This document shows, piece after piece, positions 1 to 12,600 of a stretch of 64,000 bases of DNA. Each line of letters starts with the position of its first letter. The first letter of the stretch is position 1. The notes under the pieces are model-generated. The model had not been told where the DNA came from and searched no databases. It was given only the letters and a program-made list of their open reading frames with translations. This stretch comes from Pilaira anomala (lineage: Eukaryota > Mucoromycota > Mucoromycetes > Mucorales > Mucoraceae): NCBI GenBank assembly GCA_025716855.1, contig JAIXMQ010000018.1:1-64000 (forward strand). The letters run 5' to 3'. A program made the position numbers and the translations under genes.

Positions 1-325
1 GATCTATAGTTTGAGTTAAACTTACTTGGTGAAGCTTTAGTCGTTTTTCAAAGAAAGGATCGATCTTGAATTGCAAGTTCTGTAACGCAAGTCTTATTTC
101 GGCTGATCGTAGGTTTAGAACAAACTCATTCTCATCGTCAAGTTCAATCAAGTTAGATTTATGGTAATCGTCTAAAAATTCTTGAACTGTTATTTTTTTA
201 GTTCTCGTAGTTGTAGACTTTTCAGGAAATAAAGGCTCGAAGAGTTTATATCGAGGCTTATCCAATTGATTAATATGACAAAAACTAGGTGCGTCTTCAA
301 GTATTTTATCTAAAATCTTTTCCAT
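1..325 (-). CDS. Hypothetical protein, 5' exon only (runs off the left edge)
   Basis: A first exon reads from ATG at 325 down to 26 (exactly 100 codons) and ends at a consensus donor (CAA|GTAAGT, GT at 25-24). Bases 1-24 are the start of an intron, so the rest of the gene lies outside the window. The peptide starts MEKILDKILED and is charged and probably helical, with a Lys/Thr-rich stretch near residue 40 and an acidic patch near residue 60. I recognise no domain. The ATG lies only 78 bp downstream of the stop of the next gene on the same strand, so the two are very tightly spaced or might share a promoter. Seen: open frame and donor. Function: unknown. Confidence 0.6.
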   Translation of the reverse strand, partial: MEKILDKILEDAPSFCHINQLDKPRYKLFEPLFPEKSTTTRTKKITVQEFLDDYHKSNLIELDDENEFVLNLRSAEIRLALQNLQFKIDPFFEKRLKLHQVSLTQTID

Positions 326-403
326 TGATAATATATTTGATTTTGAAGAAGAAAATATGAATTAAGGCAAACTCAATTTTTTATTTTTTTATTGTCTTTT
401 TTA

Positions 404-931
404 TCAATTCCATTGATGATTTTTTGCTTTAAAATACTCAAATGCTTCGACGAGAGCCCAATCAGGATGATCTTGTAATCCTTTAGAAGGAACAAGCTAA
501 TAGATCTATATTAAGACACACACGCACATACTTCCATTAGAAAAATAAACGTACCTCGAATTCACCTGGAGAGCTTCCCTCCCAAATAATCTTATATGTC
601 ACTTGTCCTGTCTCGCTTTTAATTTTATCTACAACTTTTTTGATCGACTTTTTCTTGTACTTGTCTTTGATTTTTCGTCGTACTGTTTCTCGTTTATTTT
701 CTTCATCGCTTTCGTAATCTTCCGCAGGTGGAACGAATAAGTGGAATGTGTCGGGTCGAACGTAGCTTTCTCTGATCGATTGTGGCACCACAGGCACGCA
801 AACCGATGTTAATATAGATTCTGCAATGTTTGGGTATACAGGTGGACTCCTCTTTCCTCTATTCTAATATACGCGTTTAGTTCAAAGCTTTGGTAACCCT
901 CTTTGATTTTTTTTATTTAGTTAGTTACCAT
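404..931 (-). CDS. Small hypothetical protein (134 aa as modelled), three exons
   Basis: The long exon 555-863 is joined to the last exon 404-496 by a clean intron (donor GAG|GTACGT, acceptor TTAG|CTT), giving an end ...YFKAKNHQWN and a TGA at 406-404. The long exon has no in-frame ATG before its upstream stop. The best start I find is an ATG at 931-929 followed at once by GTAACT, spliced to the acceptor TATATTAG at 864, so the first coding exon would be the ATG alone. The protein has a Lys/Glu-rich basic centre (KRETVRRKIKDKYKKK) and a conserved-looking C-terminus (YKIIWEGSSPGEFE). I do not recognise the family; the basic middle would suit nucleic-acid binding, but that is only inference. 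The frame and second intron are firm; the start is less so. Confidence 0.55.
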
Positions 932-2168
932 TATATATTTATTCAACAAATTATTCAGTGTTTTGAAAAAAGAGAGACGAAAAAAATAACTCAAATTTTT
1001 AAGTCTGTCAGTAGCCAATGGTATTGTTTTGGTCAAACTACAGTGAAGTTCTGTGCTCGTTTTTCGTGAGACGTCTATAGTTTATAGTCGTTCTCGATCA
1101 GTGCTTTTTTCAGCACATGTAAACTATTCAAGCCTAATTTGAAAATATAAGAAATTATAATTTAAATTAAAATCAATGCCGATAGTTGAACTTCTAGGCT
1201 TCTAGTATAAATGTTTCAGTTATGTTTCCATCATGTATTAAAATAATAATTAAAGTAAAAAAAACAATTACTAGTTACTCACATTAGAAAGGAGTCAATT
1301 ATTCCGACATATTCGTGTACTTTAAAAGGAAAAAAGAAAAATAAGGGAAAAGAAAGAAGGAGACATGGCTGTAGATATTATGTTAGGAAAATGCTAAATG
1401 TTATTAAATACGCAGTAAAGCGATCTTATTGAGCATAGCTTTTGTTTCATTTAATAAAATCCCATAAAAATTAGGTCAAAGTTATGGATAACCTTATAGG
1501 AGTGAGATCAAAGGTAAGCAAATCAAACTTAAGCCTTATTTAGTGTCATTTCTCTATATTAATTTCTCTATCGTCAGTAATGCATGGCCTTAAAATCTTT
1601 ACATAATAGTAATGCTAAAAAAAAATTATAAGATTTTATGAATGATGAGAAAGGACCAGGGGGCCTATATAAGACACGGGGAAATAGCAATTCGCCTTAT
1701 TCATGTATACTTATTTAGAAGCCATTTTTGAATTCTTCTCGTGTTAACCTGGATTACTACTATAACATTGTCCGGATGTGTCCTTCATAGGGTTATTAAA
1801 CAGTGCGTTCTGAAAAAATAAAATTAGCTGAAATGCATATGTACGAACCGAGCCATTGATTTTCTATACTAAAGATCTGTTCTATTAAACATAATTTAGT
1901 ATTATATACTTGTGCTGCTCATTATACCTTAATCCAACATGTTTAAACTTACAGTAACAAATTATTTGAAACGGGACAAAGGTAAAATATGCTTAAATTA
2001 GATCTCCAAGAAAAAAAAGGGATGTTTTTACCTGTCAGGGAATAATTATCCGTTTCTAGTTTTAACCACGAGCATTTTTTTTTCTTTTTTGTATTTAAAT
2101 ACGAACAAAATAGATCGATATCCCTTTTCTTCAATATCTTTCTTCACATATATCAAATTATATAAACC
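932..2168. other. Intergenic region upstream of two divergent genes
   Basis: AT-rich, no supported gene. It holds a TATA-like CCTATATAAG near 1664-1673 inside an unusually G-rich patch (AGGGGGCC, ACACGGGG), some 500 bp upstream of the next gene. A transcript could start there, but no reading frame follows. Closer to the LysM gene is a pyrimidine-rich leader. Open frames of about 60 codons on the minus strand look accidental. Confidence 0.6.
2090..2101. promoter_or_regulatory. Palindromic TATA-like element before the LysM gene
   Basis: GTATTTAAATAC is a perfect 12-bp palindrome about 70 bp upstream of the ATG at 2169 and just before a CT-rich stretch typical of fungal transcription start regions. 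It is a candidate core promoter. The palindrome is seen; the role is inferred. Confidence 0.35.
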
Positions 2169-3047
2169 ATGAGATTCGCTATTATTTCCACCTTTGTTCT
2201 TCTTTTAACCCATCAAGTTATTGCTAGACCTGCAGAAGGATGTCTTCAAACTTATACTGGTAAATTACTTATGACAACCATACTATTTACATAGACAAAA
2301 TTCATATTATTTTCTTTATAGTTACCGACGCTGATAGCTGTGTTTCTGTCGCTGCTACTTTTAAGATCACAGAGCCAGAATTTTACGCTATGGTTCGTGC
2401 TTATAAAAAAAATTATCATAATTTCTATATCTAATCTAGTAGATTATCTTTATACTTTATAGAACCCGGGACTTCACCATAGTGTTAAACATGTAAATGT
2501 CTAAGAATAATTATGGATTATAGACGCTAATTGTTTTGTGGGGTTTCCTCCATTTTTATAATATAGGACTGCGATAACCTTGACACTGGTAAACAATACT
2601 GTATTTGCATGAAGTCTCCTTGTGTAAGTGCTGATTTAATAAAAATAAGAATCATGGTATATTAACAAACCAGTGAAATAGGCTCTTCCTCATGTCGTTC
2701 CTGCTGGACTTAAAGACCAAAATTCAACAGAAAAAGTTATGCAGACAGTCCCTAGTGGTATGAATTCAACAAATGTGAAGCCATCATCATCTTTTACAGC
2801 TACAGCCATTTTGTCTTCACAATCTAGTAGCCACTCATCTGCATTTTCTTCTGGCTCCCATTCTTCATCTGCACATAAATCATCTTTTCCTACAGCTTCT
2901 GCTACTATGTCCAATATGACACGTTCTTCTGGTAGTATGTCTGCGAGCTCACAAACAGCTAGTCTTAAAAGCTCGGCGACTATTGCTAGCGCACTTAGTG
3001 CTGTCAGTATGGGTATTGTTATGACAGCTGCTTCCATGATGTTCTAA
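2169..3047 (+). CDS. Secreted LysM-domain protein, probably GPI-anchored
   Basis: Five exons (2169-2259, 2322-2392, 2463-2492, 2567-2623, 2682-3047) give 204 residues. Residues 1-19 are a signal peptide (MRFAIISTFVLLLTHQVIA). A single LysM module follows at about 24-75: YTVTDADSCVSVAATFKIT, then FYAMNPGL, then a cysteine-bearing end (CDNLDTGKQYCICMKSPC). LysM modules bind chitin or peptidoglycan GlcNAc chains. Residues 95-185 are a Ser/Thr-rich, probably O-glycosylated stalk, and the last 20 residues are hydrophobic (SMGIVMTAASMMF), the usual GPI-anchor signal. I infer a cell-surface chitin-binding wall protein rather than a free LysM effector. An AATAAA lies about 100 bp after the stop. The third exon is only 30 nt. 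Domain call firm; anchor inferred. Confidence 0.85.
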
Positions 3048-3228
3048 TCTAAATGAAAAAGACAAACAAAACAATGTATTTACATCTATCTCCTCTTTTT
3101 TTTTTTTACTTTTCTTTTCTCCCTCTCTCACGTACGTTTCCTCAATAAAGTTATATTACTATAAAAAAAAATATCTTTTTTCCCCTTTTTTATTTATTTT
3201 TATGTGATTAATATAATGGTAGATTTAT

Positions 3229-4091
3229 TTATTGAATTGAATGATCCATTTTATTTTCAGCACCAGGAATTTTGTGGTCAGCAGGATTAGCATTTGCTTC
3301 ATAAACCGTAATAATAGGATCACGTTTAACCTATGTATATAGTTATGTTAGGTTATGTCTTGTCGGTTTAATGGCGGTATATAAAAGAAATTCTCACCTC
3401 TGTCCATTCGCCCTTGAACCCAATGTAGCGAATAATACTTGTGTCTTCACCAAAGTTCTCTGGGAAATACAATATAATGTTTCGGACGCTAGTAAATTTA
3501 GTAATTCTAACACCATATTCAATTACATCATTTGATCCTTCAACCAAATCAAATTCCTGTACAGGTGTGTAACTATCTGCTGTGTCAAAATCAACGTCAT
3601 CTCGATTAATGAAGCTATGGAAGCGATTATTATTTTAATTTGAATATACATGTAAAGTGAAAATGAAAACCTACACTTTCATTTTTGATGGCGCAGAGTC
3701 CGAAGGGTCTGTACGAAGACAAATAGAACGTAACTTGACACATCCAGTAAACCTAAAGGGATAAAATTTAATATTGTGATTTAAAGATTTTATATTAAAA
3801 ATAAATATTTACGGAATAACAACAATAAGTTGTTCATCAGCATCACTTTCAACATGCTGTATTCATATACGTATATTAGTATACAATAGAAGCTTTGTTG
3901 ATCCATTTTACCTTTGAGTCGTCCATCCTTTCGTTCCAAGGTCGAATGACCTTCTTGACACCGTTTGGTTCTGATTCGTTAAGACATCGAACGTTGTCAA
4001 TATCAATTTTTGAGTAAAGTAAAAACTGTTCACCAGTCTCTGGTAAATCACTGTGGTCGTGGTCGCAATGTTCGTCGTGGCAATGGCTCAT
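3229..4091 (-). CDS. PITH-domain protein (PITHD1-like)
   Basis: Five exons on the minus strand (4091-3912, 3856-3813, 3752-3675, 3614-3398, 3330-3229) give 206 residues, close to the animal PITHD1 length (about 211). It begins with the His/Cys-rich MSHCHDEHCDHDHS start typical of the family, and a PITH fold covers about residues 20-190, with the diagnostic YEANANPADHK near the end. The PITH domain is also found at the C-terminus of thioredoxin-like TXNL1, which binds the 26S proteasome; this stand-alone version has no thioredoxin domain. The His/Cys-rich start could bind metal, which is inference. The gene is divergent from the siroheme gene across about 750 bp and convergent with the LysM gene. 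Confidence 0.9.
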
Positions 4092-4845
4092 TGTTATATA
4101 TTTATGAAAGTGTGTAGTCCAGAAAAAAAAAAAAACTAAACTTGGTGTGACTTTTTACAATAAAAATAAACCTGATAAAGTAAAGCTGTTATGCATAATT
4201 TCTTACAAGTTTGCCGCTATACTCTTTGAGCCGGTATAAAGCAAATGTATGTAAGTGTATAAGTTAATAAAGGTATAAGGACATCTTGATAAATTCAATC
4301 ATGTGTTAAAATATCTCTCTTCGTCAGTATGAAACGGCCTTAAATAAAACTGGTACGGTAAGCTTTTTTTGAATTTTCTCGTGATAGTTATATCCAATAA
4401 ACTTAAATTACAAAGCTATTTGTGTAAAATAAATGGGAACCACTCTTCTGTTCAACTTTTATAGGTGTATCTGTTTTTCTTAATCAATCGAATTCCAAGA
4501 TGATGCATACATGTTATATCATATGGCAAATAACAATTCAGATGTTTCTACATACAGGAATCAGACTTGCATAATGAAATATGTTTCGATATCATTTCTA
4601 TCATGCTTGTTTTCCCCTTGATAATCCTTTTACTACATAGGTTAAATTATGAAAATGACAAATATTACGTTATAATCCATCTTACCACGTAAATTATTAG
4701 ATGGTGGGAGTCCAAATGAGAGAGATTTGATTGTAGAACACAACTCCGAAGGAAAAGCACATCATATCTGTTGGCATACAAATAAGCAATCGAAATCGAT
4801 CATTCAGTTCATCGTTTCTTTTTATATATCTTATTTACGGTTATT
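4092..4845. other. Divergent promoter region between the PITH and siroheme genes
   Basis: No gene seen. The TTTATATATC at about 4821-4830 lies some 20 bp before the siroheme-synthase ATG. There is a poly(A) run at 4124-4135 on the PITH side. The rest is unremarkable AT-rich DNA. Confidence 0.6.
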
Positions 4846-6303
4846 ATGACAGAAGAAACATCAAAGTATACACCCATTCAGGGCGGCGCGTCTCTTGTTG
4901 TCGCTTACCAGATTGCCAACAAGAAAGTATTGATTGTAGGCGGTGGTAATGTTGCAGCACAACGTATTGTCTCACTCAAGATGGCAGACGCAGATGTCAC
5001 CATTGTCTCGCCTGATTCAGGCCTTCATGAGGAAGTCAGATATCGTATCGAACATAAAGAAGTAGAGTGGATAAATAGAACGTTTCAAGACGAAGACTTG
5101 GAGTCGGTTGATATGGTGTTGACTGCTTTGGACGATCATGAAGAGTCTTTACGCATTGGTCATTTATGTAGAGAGAAACGAATTCCTGTCAATGTAGCTG
5201 ATGTACCGCCCATGTGCGATTTCTATTTTATGAGTCAACACCGTGATGGACCACTTCAAATTGCTGTTTCTACGAACGGCCAGGGACCAAAAATGGCCAA
5301 TATGATTCGAGTGGCTGCAGCTAAAGCTTTACCAGAAGATATGGGAGCAACAATTGAAAAGATGGGTAAATTACGTGCAAAGGTGAGGGAATGGGAGCCA
5401 GAAATGAAGAATTCTGGTAAACGAATGACATGGGTTACCAAAATATGTGAAAAATGGGGTATGAAAGGCATGGGACGATTGAATGAATTAAAGACCAAGG
5501 AAGAAGAAGAGGAGGCGTTCAAGAAACTACGTGAATATTTCATGATTGGAGCTATTCCTAGTATTGATAGTATTTTGACATTAAAAAAACAACCACGTAT
5601 TACGTTAATTGGTGGTGGACCTGGCGATCCCGAATTGATTACAGTCAAAGCTAAACGATTATTAGAAGAAGCAGATTTGGTGATTAGTGATCGATTGATT
5701 CCTAGTCAAATTTTAGATTTAGTACAAGGTGAATTACGTATTGCACGTAAATTTACAGGTAAATCAGATGAAGCGCAAGAAGAATTAATGAACTGGTGCT
5801 TGGATGGTTTAAATCAAGGTTTACATGTAGTTCGACTCAAGATCGGTGATCCACTTTTATTTGGTAGAGGCGGAGAGGAAATACTTTGGTTTCGTGAACG
5901 TGGTTTTGAACCAGAATTAATCGCGGGTATCTCTAGTGCATTTTCAGCACCTATGGCAGCTATGATTCCAGTTACTTATCGTGGTGTATCTGACCAAGTG
6001 ATTATTACAACGGGTAGAGGAACAAAAGGATCTATGCCAGATTTACCTTTATATGGTGCTACACAAACTTTGGTGGTTTTAATGGCAGTTGGTAGAGCAT
6101 CTGAATTAAGGTCGATCTTAATTGATCGTCAATATCCTTTGGATTTATCTATTTGTTGGATTGAAAATTCAAATTGCCCTGAAGAACGTATTGTGTTTGG
6201 TACCGTTGATACATTAGCTACTACTGTAGAAGAAAATCATATTAAAGCACCTGCAGTACTTGTGGTCGGCCATTCCAATACAGTACTTAATACACCTAAT
6301 TAA
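4846..6303 (+). CDS. Siroheme synthase: Met8-type dehydrogenase fused to uroporphyrinogen-III methyltransferase
   Basis: A single exon of 485 residues. The N-terminal half (about 15-240) is a Met8/CysG-B module, with the NAD-binding VLIVGGGNVAAQR at about 28-40. It oxidises precorrin-2 to sirohydrochlorin and, in the family, inserts iron. The C-terminal half (about 250-485) is an S-adenosylmethionine uroporphyrinogen-III C-methyltransferase, with GGGPGDPELITVKA near 256, KIGDPLLFGRGGEE near 333, an AGISSA loop and PVTYRG in place of the common PLTHRG. Together they would make siroheme, the cofactor of sulfite reductase (and nitrite reductase where present). The order matches bacterial CysG; yeast has Met8p and Met1p as separate proteins. 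The absence of introns contrasts with most neighbours. Confidence 0.92.
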   Translation: MTEETSKYTPIQGGASLVVAYQIANKKVLIVGGGNVAAQRIVSLKMADADVTIVSPDSGLHEEVRYRIEHKEVEWINRTFQDEDLESVDMVLTALDDHEESLRIGHLCREKRIPVNVADVPPMCDFYFMSQHRDGPLQIAVSTNGQGPKMANMIRVAAAKALPEDMGATIEKMGKLRAKVREWEPEMKNSGKRMTWVTKICEKWGMKGMGRLNELKTKEEEEEAFKKLREYFMIGAIPSIDSILTLKKQPRITLIGGGPGDPELITVKAKRLLEEADLVISDRLIPSQILDLVQGELRIARKFTGKSDEAQEELMNWCLDGLNQGLHVVRLKIGDPLLFGRGGEEILWFRERGFEPELIAGISSAFSAPMAAMIPVTYRGVSDQVIITTGRGTKGSMPDLPLYGATQTLVVLMAVGRASELRSILIDRQYPLDLSICWIENSNCPEERIVFGTVDTLATTVEENHIKAPAVLVVGHSNTVLNTPN

Positions 6304-6693
6304 TTATTATTAAACTTGTATTGGTGTCACATAACATTTTGTAAATAGATAGTATAACAATAAATAAAAAAATGGATCTTTTGTCTTTATCACCATACAT
6401 AATAATATTGTTATTATCATCTGCATTACTATGTATTCATAATACTATTATTTGTTTGTTTATAATATGTATATGTATATAAAGTATTATTACAGGATAA
6501 ATCATCTATCCTCCTCCTCTCCTTTCTGTTGTAGATTTATTATTTTATCCGCTCAATATTTTCTTACTCCTCTCTTTCTCTCTTTCTCTCTTTCTCTCTC
6601 TTTTTTCACTCCCCTTTCAAATCACCCCCTTTTTTTTCTTCTTTTCTTTACACTTTAGGTATTTAACAGGATAAAAAAGAAATAAATGCCAAC
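6304..6693. other. Promoter/leader of the giant cytoskeletal gene with a pyrimidine tract
   Basis: No gene. From about 6505 to 6656 the plus strand is strongly CT-rich, including TCTCTTTC tandem units at about 6573-6601 and T runs. Such CT blocks commonly precede transcription starts in fungi. The upstream part carries the AATAAA-type 3' end of the siroheme gene (CAATAAATAAA near 6358). Confidence 0.55.
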
Positions 6694-9600
6694 ATGAGTG
6701 CTTCGTCCTCGAATGTAACTTCACCTTCAACCTCGAGTCGACCATCTACTTCGTTTGGTTCAAGTCTTCCTAAATCTAGTTCCAACTATTCACTCTTTGG
6801 CCGAAGCGATAAACTCACGCGGTCACGACAAAACACGCTTGGCGGACATGAGTTTGCGGACGATCTTGTCCGAAATATAGGATCGGATTACCAAGAGATA
6901 CAGATTCGAACGTTAACGAAATGGGTGAACGCACAGTTAAAAGTAGTTGGAGAATCAATAAAAGATATTAAAATTGATTTGAGAGACGGTAAAAAGTTAT
7001 TAAAGTTGTTATCTGTCATCAGTAAGGAACCTGCACCTAAGCCAGAACGTATGAATATGCGTATTCATCAGCTCTCCAATGTGGCTCAGGCACTAGGGTT
7101 TTTAGAAAGACAGGTTGGGCTGGATAGTATGCCAGATATTGGAAATGAGGCTATCGTGAATGGTGATGCTAAAAAGACGTTGGCTTTGATTTTTTTTATT
7201 ATGCTGAAATATCAAATTCAACTTATTGTATCTGAACACGGTGATGATTTTTTACACTCCTTGGCAGTAAATGTGACATATGTTATTATTAAAAAAAGAA
7301 AGGATTCTCCTTTCTTTTAACCAGTATATATAACTAACTTCTTTTTTTTTTCTATCTCTCTCTCTCTTTATTTCTCTCTTTATTTCTCTCTTTATTTCTC
7401 TCTTTCTTTTCTAATATTAGGAATTATCAGAACGTGAAAACGGTGTAAAAACACAAACAGATTTCAACATTGAAACGCCATCCAAACCAGCACCATTATC
7501 TAGCGCCAGAAAATTTAATAGTCATAATTCAATAGCAGAGAAACTACAACATACATCCACATCAGCAGAAGCCAAAGTAGCATTGTTATATTGGGTTCGA
7601 ATCCAACTCGAAGATTATATCAGTGCGAATATTATACCCTCTATACAAGATTTTTCAAGATCTTGGAGAAACGGTGTTGCATTTTGTTTATTAATTCACC
7701 GTTATAACCCTACCTTTATACCCGATTTATTCAGTGTCTATTTAAATAATCCAGACCTAACTGAAAAGGCAACTTGGCATCGATTATTAAGTTTAAGCTT
7801 TGGTATTGCAACAGAACATATGGGTGTACAGCCATATTTAGAACCTGAAGATTTAGTGGATGTAGACTATCCTCATGAACCAAGTGTGATGATGTATGTT
7901 TCAGAATATTATAAAGTCATGTCTAAATATCAAGCTGAAGAACCTGTGAATATTAAACGCGAAAGAGCTGTAAAGAGAAAAGCCGAAATTATATTGGCTT
8001 CTGGCGGAAATATTGATTTAATTGAAGATGATGAAGATGATGAAGGACGTTATACAAGCTCACCTCCACCTACAGATGAATTAGTTTCTTCTTGTACAAG
8101 TGAAGCAGATAAATCAGTACCAGCCAAACAACAACCGCAAAATTTACAACCGCCTACACCTATACCTATGCCATCAGCTCGTAGAAAAATCAAGATGGCA
8201 CAACGAGAATCTACATTAGGAAAAGAGGATAAAGCAAGAATTAAAGCGGATTTAAATACAAAATTATTAATGCAACTAACGGGACATTTACCCCGTGGAG
8301 TTCACCCTATTCTTGATGAATTATTGACGATTCATGAAACAGTTTTATCATTTATTAAATCGAATACGAGAACAATTGATGAGATCCCAGAAGAATTTTC
8401 AAGTTCTTCTTCTGTAACAGAATATATCGATGCATTAGAGATTATCGAAGAACAAGTAGATAATGAAGTTGGACATTTGGATACAGCTAAAAATGCTAAA
8501 GACGTTTTAACTTCACCACCTGAAACTGCAGATGATACCTTAATTCGATTAACTGATCTACAAAGAACACAAGTTTCTAAATTATATGACATGTTGAAAA
8601 AAGAATGGGATCAATTTGTTGAATTATTAAAGACTACAAAAGATGATTTATTAAGTGTCGAGAGCGCTTTGATTGATACAGAAGAAGGTGCAGAAGAATA
8701 TCAATATAGAGCAAATGCAATGGAAAAGCAATTGGATAGTTTTATAAAATTATTAAGTCAGGTTGCACCCATGACTAAAAACAAAAAGAAGAAATTACAT
8801 CCAATCGAAGGTGATTCGAAAGATGCAGAACAGTATAAATCTAAATTACTTGCATTTTCGGAACAATTTAAAAGCTTCCAAACATCTGCTTGGAAAGAAT
8901 TTAGAAAATCAAGTAGACATTTATCTCGTGCAGTAATGCAAGTTGTTTCAATTCGATCAAATGAGGTCATTTCAAAATATGATACTTTGGTGATTGATTT
9001 AGAGCATGAACGTCAAGCTTCTGTTAACTTTGAACGTGGATTAATTTTTTTAACAAAAATAGATGAAATTGATGCTGAATTAACTCTTATTCAACAAACA
9101 ATGGAAGATAGTGGTGAACAAGAGACAACAAATGATGATATTCAGTTATTAGAAAGTAAAGTAGCTGATGTTCGAAATATCATTCATAACGTCAAGGAAG
9201 AATATGGTGATCTAGTAGAATCAGATACTCAATTTAAAAACTTGTTTTCAAAAATTCAATCAAGATATGAAAATGTTAGTGCTTGGGTTGATCAAGTACG
9301 TGTTTGGTTCATTGAGGCTGATAGAATTCGTGATTGGATTGAAGCACGTATTAAAATTATTCATGATAGCAACGAGCAAATTGAAATTGATCCATTTATT
9401 GTAGACATGTCTCATTGGGAGAAATCAACTACATATAAAATTTGTGATGAACATAAGAAACTCAAGCGAGAAATTGAACGATTTGATCAAGATGATATGA
9501 CTCGACTTCGTGCTCATGTCAAATCATTAACACATGCAAGTGAACGTAATATCAGTCCCGCAGATGCTTCTACAATTGAAATCACTTTAACTACTCTAAA

Positions 9601-12600
9601 CGTATTAAATCGGTTAATGAAGGCCTTGGAAACTAGAACTAGGCTGGTGGATACTTTACAGTTACGTATTCAATGGGAGGACTTATTGGCCAAAGCCATT
9701 ACTTGGTTAGAAGCCAAAGATCAAGAAATTAATACTTTTGTAAATGGTAAAGCACGATGGAACGAACCTATTGAAGATGAAGTCAGTCATCATTATCTCA
9801 AGGAATTAACAGAAGAAGTCATCCAAAGCCTAGTATCATTAGAAAACAGTATTGCTGAATTTGATAAAGGTAAAAAGATAAAGAAGTTTGTATAGCTCAT
9901 TTCTATTTATTTAATATTTTTATTATAGGTAAATTCTCAGAAGTATTAGATAGTTATCAAGAAATGGAAGAGCTAGTAGATGCAGCACTACCCATTCATA
10001 TGGAAGAACGTCAAGAAGAGTTTGAAAAGCGATTTGAGTTATTAATGAAACGATGTTCATTTGTAAGAAAAGTAGTAGAACAGCATTTAGTCATTAATGA
10101 AGTCACCTCTCAGTTCAGAAAGTTAAGAACCGAAGGCGAAAAACTTAAATCATCCATGACGCATAGTACAGATACTTCTTCTAATACACAATCAGACCAA
10201 TCCTTTGATCAACGGGTTCAAGCATTCAAAGATAACTCATCCAATTGGGTTACTACACTTGTAAAACGTATCCCCTATCCTGAAACATCTGATAAATTAT
10301 CAGATAATGATATTGCTTCCAATGCCATGTCAAATACTTTAATTCAAGATCGTATGAATGAATATGCAACATACCTTGCAGAAATTACAGAGGAACTTGA
10401 ACAGTTACTTTCGTCTCATCGTGAAACACTTTCGCTTCAACAACGTGCTAGTCTTGCTTATGATGATATCTTACATCTTACCTCTTGGTTAGAAGATAGA
10501 GTACGTGCTATACAAAAATTCGATGCTGCTACCATTCTGGAAATTGAAGATGCAATTGTGCTTGAAGATGAAACACTTGTTCGTTTAGAAAAGGAGCAAG
10601 ATGGTATTGCTGTTCGATTAGAGCAACTTGAAAACCGCGATATGGCAAAAGCTCTCGATACTGTACGTCGACTTGAAGTTGAAATTGACGAGATAAATTC
10701 GGTTTCGATTGATCGAAATACTTTGATAAGTGGTATTGAACGTTTGGAACAAAGTCAGAAAGAATTAAAAAAGGCTTTAGTGACTAGAACTCATGAATTA
10801 GTCGCTTTAAAGGAACGTATTCGATGGGAATCTCAATGGGAAGATGCATATCAAGCTATGAATGATTTAGCTCATCAATTATGGGATTTTAATGATAGAT
10901 TTGCTCAATATGATACAGAAGGTTTAAAGAAGAAGAGAATTAGCCTCTCTGACCCAGAAAGTGAAACGGGTTCTAAAGATGAGGTCAAGAAGGAACCTTT
11001 ATTTGCAAAATTGGCGTCGCTTGTTTCTGATATTTCATCTCAGTTTGATATACTTGATTTTGATGATACTTATCATGCTCTTGAAAATGCTTATCACGCT
11101 TACTACCAAGATGAAGAAAAGAAGGAAGATGTTTCTTCACCACCTCAACATATCGTTGCTAAGCAAGCTGATTTAAAAGAAAAATATCAAGATTTAAATA
11201 GTCTGTTAAAATATGTTTCTCAAGTAATGGATCAACATAATGAGATTGCCGAGCTTGTGAAATTATCTGATAAAGTACAAGCAGAGGGAGAAGCAGCACA
11301 AAATTCTATTCAAAACATTATAAGAGAATCCACTTCCACTACTACTTCTTCCACTACTACCAATGAAGCAGCAGTAGCAGCAGCAGGAACTAAAGAACCT
11401 ATTATCAGTGATGAAGAAATTGAACGACTTGTATCTATTCAAAACCAAATTGTTCAACTATGTGAAACTGGTAAATCAATTCAATACTTGGAAGGCGGTC
11501 ACTGGTTTGAATCAAGCCAACCTCAATCACTTGTACCATTTAATGAATACAATAATCAAATCAAAGCATTTATCAGAAAGAAAATGGATCACTTGAATAA
11601 ACTAAAAGACTCAATGACCAGAATATTGAATAACTATCAATACACAGATGCAATTAAATCCAAGCTAGAAGAATACCAAATGGAAGCTAACCAAATTCAA
11701 GAATGGATTGATAAAGCATCTGATGGATTAAATAAACGACATATTGATGTAGCAGTTTCTTCAGCAAGTAAAATTAGTCAAGATACAATTACTTTGTATA
11801 AAACAGAAAATATGCAGTTGGTAACTGAATTACAAGAGTTTGAATCAACACGAGTTGAAAGTTTACAAGAAAACTTGGATAATTTAGTCAAGGAAGTCAC
11901 CGAAAAGGCATCCTCGATTATTGTTGAAACGACGGAAAGTTGTAAATTTTTATCTGAACAAATGCACCGTAGTTTACTTTTGTTACGACAAGGTATCTTT
12001 AATCAATCGCTGGTACTTGATACGGCCGAAAAGAGACTTGAATGGGAAAAGAATTTAGAAGAAGCGACGAGTCGATTGGATTTCATGAACCATCAACTTC
12101 AATTGTATATATTAAAGAAGAATAAATGTGTAGCACAACAAGATACAATTTCCGTCACGTTGATTGAAACACTTGTAGAAGAACGAGATGATATTGAACA
12201 ACAATGTCAACGGTTTAAATCTGATACGATGCAACCTTTAGAGACTCAATACGAACAAGTCAAGGCGTTATTTATTAAACTTCCATTAACAAAGTCGATT
12301 CCAGTGGATATTCAAGAGCGTATGGAACTTTTGAGCCGTAATTTGAAAAAGCTACAAGATGCACTTGTGTGGCGATCAAAGGAATTGGATTATATCAAAC
12401 AAAGAGGGGAACTTGAATTAGATATGAAGCAATCGATGATTGATTTAGATCAATACAGAAAATCAATTGGACTCTTTGTAGAGTCAAAAGCAAGATGGAG
12501 TCCAGACGATATTCATCAATTACAACATGATGTGATTAATCAAGAAGCAGAGACGCAATGGACAGATGAAAAGAGTCGATTTGAAGCGTATACAGAACAC

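Noticed and set aside
5256..5648. A 130-codon minus-strand frame
   Set aside because: It lies wholly within the siroheme synthase coding region and has no family features.
7594..7604. GGTTCGAATCC, a perfect tRNA B-box-like sequence
   Set aside because: It lies in the coding CH2 region of the giant gene; no A box at the right distance and no cloverleaf could be drawn, so it is chance.
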